From contig WJKT01000094.1 in the NCBI GenBank assembly GCA_014728955.1, positions 1 through 8,986 of the forward strand: a stretch of 8,986 bases of DNA, in the 5' to 3' direction. The notes beneath the pieces are model-generated. The model was not told the DNA's origin, did not search any database, and was given only the letters and a program-made list of their open reading frames with translations. Shown one piece after another: positions 6,180 through 8,986 of this stretch (position 1 is the stretch's first letter; each line of letters begins with the position of its first letter). A program made the position numbers and the translations under genes. This DNA is from Candidatus Peregrinibacteria bacterium. Its GTDB lineage: Bacteria > Patescibacteriota > Gracilibacteria > UBA1369 > PNNO01.

Positions 6180-7271
6180 GTGTCTGTTTGTATCGTCTTG
6201 CATTGTTGCCTCCGGCTCGGGAGTAAAAATAAGACCCGTTGAAATATCGGATGAACCACGGTTGAACCGAACCGTTGAAACAGTTAACGATTTATACGAA
6301 ACCACCATGGAAAACACGTAATCATCTCTTCCCTTTCCACGATGTGCACAATGATACGCCTGAATCCTATGACTTAATCGTGGATCCCGGTCCAGCGATT
6401 CAAGGTTTTGATACGCGATAATCATCCCACTGAGCGGATCACAGAGTTGAAAATCGTCTTCAAGATGTCTTTTATAATGTTCAGCCGCCAAAGCCGGAGA
6501 ATACCCATGATACAGTTCAGGCAAATATAACGCTATTCCCCGACGCATAAGTGCCTGTTGGGCAACCTTATTTGTTATATGCAACGGTGTTGAAAAACCT
6601 TTTGGGATTTTCAGGTCAAGCTCCTTATCAAGTAATTGAATGATTGTTTCCTCGGCATCAAATAATTCTTTACGATATCGTTGCGGCGCAAAAGATGATC
6701 GTGCATTTGACGATTGCTCCTTCTTACTTAATGTATATGGTAAAAGATAAACAGGTTGAATAGCTGTACGAGCTTCCCCCGTTTCTGCATCAAAAAGAAA
6801 AGGGTATCTTTCTTTCAGAGTCTTTATAGCCTTTTCAACTTCTTCGGAAAACGAGGCTTCATCAATAGAAATCTCTTTCTTTGTCAGCTTTTTTGCTAAT
6901 TGTGCAGCACGATGATACATGTCACCATATTCAGTCTGTTTTTCACGTTCAAATATGGTAAATTTCCCGGGATTTCGTTTTTCATAGTGCTTGTCGGGAT
7001 GAGGCTCAATAAGAAATCGACCCGTATCATTACGTTCCAATTCCAATGTTTCACTCATAATATTGTCAATCGCCCGATGCATTAAACGAGCCAATGCTTC
7101 TGTTTCAAAAGGAGTTATTTGCTCTATACCTTTTTTGCTTTCAATAGAATTTTGTATTGCACGCTCAAGAAATTTCTCTTTTTCTTCACCAGAAGGAACT
7201 CCTTTATTGATTAACCGAACCGCAAATCGCTGCGCCAATGTTTCCAGCTGTCTCTCACGCCATTTTTCCAT
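6162..7271 (-). CDS. Orphan 369-aa soluble protein
   Basis: Not recognised. The protein is hydrophilic, without signal peptide or membrane segments. The N-terminal 80 residues are strongly helical and charged (MEKWRERQLETLAQRF, then EEKEKFLERAIQNSIES), followed by a basic loop rich in His and Pro (EPHPDKHYEKRNPGK, 88-102). More helices run to about 160. The C-terminal half is more beta-like and better ordered, with AYHCAHRGKGRDD and FSMVVSYKSL. The C-terminus ends in a charged tail (DDTNRHKKRVV). No catalytic signature is clear; the C/H/D/R cluster near AYHCAHRGKGRDD is the most motif-like part. The start at 7271 agrees with a strong promoter ending about 23 nt upstream. It is transcribed alone, with an inverted repeat over its promoter, and its 3' end overlaps the plus-strand terminator. 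Gene real: fairly sure. Function unknown. Confidence 0.8.
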   Translation of the reverse strand: MEKWRERQLETLAQRFAVRLINKGVPSGEEKEKFLERAIQNSIESKKGIEQITPFETEALARLMHRAIDNIMSETLELERNDTGRFLIEPHPDKHYEKRNPGKFTIFEREKQTEYGDMYHRAAQLAKKLTKKEISIDEASFSEEVEKAIKTLKERYPFLFDAETGEARTAIQPVYLLPYTLSKKEQSSNARSSFAPQRYRKELFDAEETIIQLLDKELDLKIPKGFSTPLHITNKVAQQALMRRGIALYLPELYHGYSPALAAEHYKRHLEDDFQLCDPLSGMIIAYQNLESLDRDPRLSHRIQAYHCAHRGKGRDDYVFSMVVSYKSLTVSTVRFNRGSSDISTGLIFTPEPEATMQDDTNRHKKRVV

Positions 7272-7290
7272 ACGTTGTAATACATAATAA

Positions 7291-7321
7291 AAAGGAGGGT
7301 ATTTTAAGCGTTCCCTCCTTT
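7291..7321. repeat. 9-bp inverted repeat over the promoter of the orphan gene
   Basis: Arms AAAGGAGGG (7291-7299) and CCCTCCTTT (7313-7321), loop 13 nt. The arms lie on both sides of the -10 of the minus-strand promoter, with centres 22 bp (about two helical turns) apart, as in an operator. On the minus strand the RNA hairpin is followed by TT-ATTATG after the TTT of the arm, so it could instead end DUF763 transcription 112 nt after its stop. Both roles may hold. Confidence 0.6.
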
Positions 7322-7329
7322 ATTGTCAA
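7301..7329 (-). promoter_or_regulatory. Promoter of the 369-aa orphan gene
   Basis: On the minus strand: TTGACA (7329-7324, perfect), a 17-nt spacer, TAAAAT (7306-7301, 5 of 6). Start near 7294 would give a leader of about 23 nt. This is one of the best promoters in the window. Confidence 0.65.
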
Positions 7330-7432
7330 ATTTGCTTTTTATTGGATATAAATATGCACGCGAACAAGCCGGTTTGATGTTTTAAACGGACTCTGTTTTG
7401 TATAATGCTTACTCCTTTTGTTGAGGGGTTTT

Positions 7433-8599
7433 TCAATTATTACTTGCGGACAATGCATTCAATATTCTTTTTTTCTCAGTATATCCAAGCCGTGTTTTTT
7501 TTACCGCTTTTTTAAAAACTTCTATCGATTTATCGTAGCGCCGGCGGTTAACGGGGTAAGGCGTTGCGTCTTTTCCGCCGTGGGCGAAACTGTAGCGAGC
7601 CGGATCTTTGTATGAAGCAGGCGCGCCATAAATAACTTCGGAAACAAGCGATAACGCCCTGACTGTTTTTGGACCAACCCCTTTCATTGACAATAGTTTT
7701 TCGTAGTTTTCCGGCTGTCTGTCGCAAATTTTCCAAAGTATTTTATCCAAATATTTGCTTTTATTAAAGCTATCTGTCATAACCGGATGCACTTTGAATT
7801 CCCTTGGAGCAAGTTCAAGCAAAGTAAGCTGATCTTTATTCACTTTCATACTAACCATTTTTGAAAGATGGGAGGAATGTTTTCGTAAAACCTGAATATC
7901 CTTCATCAAATTAAAATACTTTCCTTGTGAAACAATATCCACTGTTAAACTCCTATTATCGGTACTATCTTTCGACGTCATATTTAATGTTGAACGTTTC
8001 TTTTGATACGGATCCGAAACAATTCCTTTGTGAGGCTCAACAATTAAATCACGTGCATTATCTGACGACCAATGATACCGACGTGCTGTTTTTTGCACCT
8101 TATTCATTCCTTGTTGCACAACCGTCCACGCCCCGTTTTTTGAGAAGAAAAATGCATGATGATAAAGAGTAAACCCATCCTGAACAAGCGCACTGTCAAC
8201 TTTTGCGCTCATACGTGAATTATACATTAAGTTACCTACATGTTTGTCGGGAAGACTGAGCCACGTGCCCCAGTTCTCAATTTGCTCCGGAGTTTTAAGC
8301 GACGTCTTCCCTTTTCCACCACAAATAAAAATCCCCATCTGTCTTTCCTGTCCACGAATAGCTTCCTTTAACGCAGCGGTAAGAATAGTCGTAAGACCAC
8401 TCGCATTCCAATCAAATGCAAGTACCGTTCCAAGCGACTGAAACCAAACCGGATCTGCAATTCTTTTAATAAATTCATCCGGACCATATTCGGCAATAAG
8501 GATCTGCACCATTTCCCGCCCAAGATTTACCATTCTTCTAAAAAGCCAGGCTGGGCACTTCCCATGATCAAGCGTAAATGTAGCAACTCCGCGACGCAT
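7433..8599 (-). CDS. DUF763 family protein with helix-hairpin-helix motif
   Basis: A 388-aa protein matching the DUF763 family along its whole length. Visible family blocks: RRGVATFTLDHGKCPAWLF (2-20), DPVWFQSLGTVLAFDWNASG (49-68), CGGKGKTSLKTPEQI (93-107), FSKNGAWTVVQQGMN (152-166) and YSFAHGGKDATPYPVNRRRY (336-355). A helix-hairpin-helix is seen at about 303-323 (LSMKGVGPKTVRALSLVSEV), which normally contacts the DNA backbone without sequence choice. A role in DNA repair or processing is therefore likely, but the family activity is unproven. The frame is open to a GTG at 8641, but that codon overlaps the predicted -10, and family members begin at the MRRGVATF block, so ATG 8599 is preferred. 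ispG ends 78 nt upstream on the same strand. An 18-bp palindrome lies in the leader. Confidence 0.9.
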   Translation of the reverse strand: MRRGVATFTLDHGKCPAWLFRRMVNLGREMVQILIAEYGPDEFIKRIADPVWFQSLGTVLAFDWNASGLTTILTAALKEAIRGQERQMGIFICGGKGKTSLKTPEQIENWGTWLSLPDKHVGNLMYNSRMSAKVDSALVQDGFTLYHHAFFFSKNGAWTVVQQGMNKVQKTARRYHWSSDNARDLIVEPHKGIVSDPYQKKRSTLNMTSKDSTDNRSLTVDIVSQGKYFNLMKDIQVLRKHSSHLSKMVSMKVNKDQLTLLELAPREFKVHPVMTDSFNKSKYLDKILWKICDRQPENYEKLLSMKGVGPKTVRALSLVSEVIYGAPASYKDPARYSFAHGGKDATPYPVNRRRYDKSIEVFKKAVKKTRLGYTEKKRILNALSASNN

Positions 8600-8617
8600 A
8601 TAACAGTAATTATTTAT

Positions 8618-8635
8618 GGTGAGTACGTACTCACC
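8618..8635. promoter_or_regulatory. Perfect 18-bp palindrome upstream of the DUF763 gene (candidate operator)
   Basis: GGTGAGTACGTACTCACC reads identically on both strands without a gap. It ends 18 nt before the ATG at 8599 and covers the predicted start of transcription. Length and symmetry are those of a site for a homodimeric repressor such as TetR- or MarR-type proteins; no such regulator is in the window. Confidence 0.6.
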
Positions 8636-8639
8636 CTTC

Positions 8640-8668
8640 ACTGTATCATCGTACTTTTAAAAAGGCAA
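8640..8668 (-). promoter_or_regulatory. Candidate promoter of the DUF763 gene
   Basis: On the minus strand: TTGCCT (8668-8663), a 17-nt spacer, TACAGT (8645-8640) with a TG extension. Each hexamer matches 4 of 6, so it is weaker than the others. A second TTGAC box at the ispG stop codon has no well-placed -10. Start near 8633 would fall in the palindrome. Confidence 0.4.
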
Positions 8669-8677
8669 AAGAATTTT

Positions 8678-8986
8678 CTAGTCAACCCACTTTCCCTCTT
8701 CTTTAATTAAATTGATTAATTCATCAACTGCCCCCGCTTCCGGGATATTTTTCTTAACAACTTCATGTCCTTTATAAAGACTTATTTTTCCCGGACCAGA
8801 TCCAACATATCCAAAATCAGCCTCGCCCATTTCTCCGGGACCATTTACGATGCAACCCATAACTGCTATTCGAAGCCCTTTTAGATGTCCCATCTTTTCC
8901 TTGATTATATTCGTAACTTTTTCGATATCAAAAAGTGTTCTCCCACAAGAAGGACATGAAATAAATTCCGTTTTGGTAATTCTCCG
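8678..8986 (-). CDS. ispG: IspG (GcpE), 4-hydroxy-3-methylbut-2-enyl-diphosphate synthase, C-terminal part
   Basis: The last 102 residues of IspG, the [4Fe-4S] enzyme that reduces MEcPP to HMBPP, the penultimate step of the MEP isoprenoid pathway. The frame is open to the right edge, so the N-terminal TIM barrel is outside the window. The fragment begins RRITKTEFISCPSCGRTLFD, whose C11 and C14 are two of the three cluster cysteines. C45 in AVMGCIVNGPGE is the third, and E52 in the same motif is the conserved Glu that supplies the fourth ligand. The SGPGKISLYKG segment (62-72) and the final helix (DELINLIKEEG) are normal for the family. The protein ends at TAG, the only TAG stop in the window. 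Nothing suggests damage. No terminator is visible between it and the DUF763 gene, so some read-through is possible. Confidence 0.95.
   Translation of the reverse strand, partial: RRITKTEFISCPSCGRTLFDIEKVTNIIKEKMGHLKGLRIAVMGCIVNGPGEMGEADFGYVGSGPGKISLYKGHEVVKKNIPEAGAVDELINLIKEEGKWVD

Noticed and set aside
6104..6223. 39-codon ORF starting MLRRLLITS downstream of GGAGGAG
   Set aside because: It runs through the terminator and far into the antisense of the orphan gene; the SD-like run is a poor guide in a window where starts do not use SD.
7372..7432. Second terminator after the DUF763 stop (CCGTTT/AAACCGG pairing)
   Set aside because: The stem needs a bulge and no T-run follows on the minus strand.
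8600..8641. GTG start for the DUF763 gene, adding 14 residues
   Set aside because: The extension would translate the palindrome and overlap the -10; family members begin at the MRRGVATF block.
1..8986. CRISPR array, tRNA, insertion sequence, phage or toxin-antitoxin module; alternative genetic code with TGA read as Gly
   Set aside because: No spaced repeats, cloverleaf, terminal inverted repeats or transposase-like ORF seen; no gene contains an internal TGA, and the DUF763 gene ends naturally at TGA.

Overview
The window is an AT-rich, densely packed bacterial segment with ten protein genes, eight of them complete, plus one candidate micro-gene. The standard bacterial code fits: all complete genes read through without internal TGA, and stops are TAA except TGA for the DUF763 gene and TAG for ispG. 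The gene set (secreted PGRP-type amidase with Ig-like repeats, CorA, stand-alone cyclic-nucleotide-binding proteins, DUF3307, DUF763, several orphans) and the short gaps resemble Patescibacteria/CPR-type genomes. This placement is an inference from style of content; no rRNA or other phylogenetic marker is present.

Layout, left to right. A partial unrecognised soluble protein on the minus strand runs off the left edge (1-519). It is divergent from a plus-strand pair: a secreted zinc amidase (724-2223) and a very basic 113-aa protein (2245-2586). These converge, with a 1-nt gap, on corA on the minus strand (2588-3511). corA is divergent from a multi-pass membrane protein (3646-4581). A plus-strand cluster follows: two tandem cyclic-nucleotide-binding proteins and a DUF3307 membrane protein (4659-6039). 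Next is a ~140-nt non-coding or micro-coding stretch with a consensus extended -10, a perfect inverted repeat, a 16-codon Gly/Cys-rich ORF, a second hairpin and a T-tailed terminator (6032-6179). Three minus-strand genes complete the window: an orphan 369-aa protein (6162-7271), a DUF763 helix-hairpin-helix protein (7433-8599) and the C-terminal part of ispG (8678-8986, running off the right edge).

Regulation. Most transcription units have readable sigma70-type promoters placed so that 5' leaders would be only about 20-30 nt. None of the ten main genes has a recognisable Shine-Dalgarno (SD) sequence at normal spacing. SD-like purine runs occur instead in the 6.1-kb element and in the 7.3-kb inverted repeat. 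Inverted repeats sit on the predicted start sites of three units (micro-gene, 369-aa orphan, DUF763 gene), which suggests operators, but no regulator gene is in the window.

There is no sign of mobile elements, CRISPR arrays, tRNA or rRNA genes. The most interesting item is the compact unit at about 6.03-6.18 kb. No gene-free stretch exceeds 300 bases; the longest, 520-723, holds two divergent promoters.
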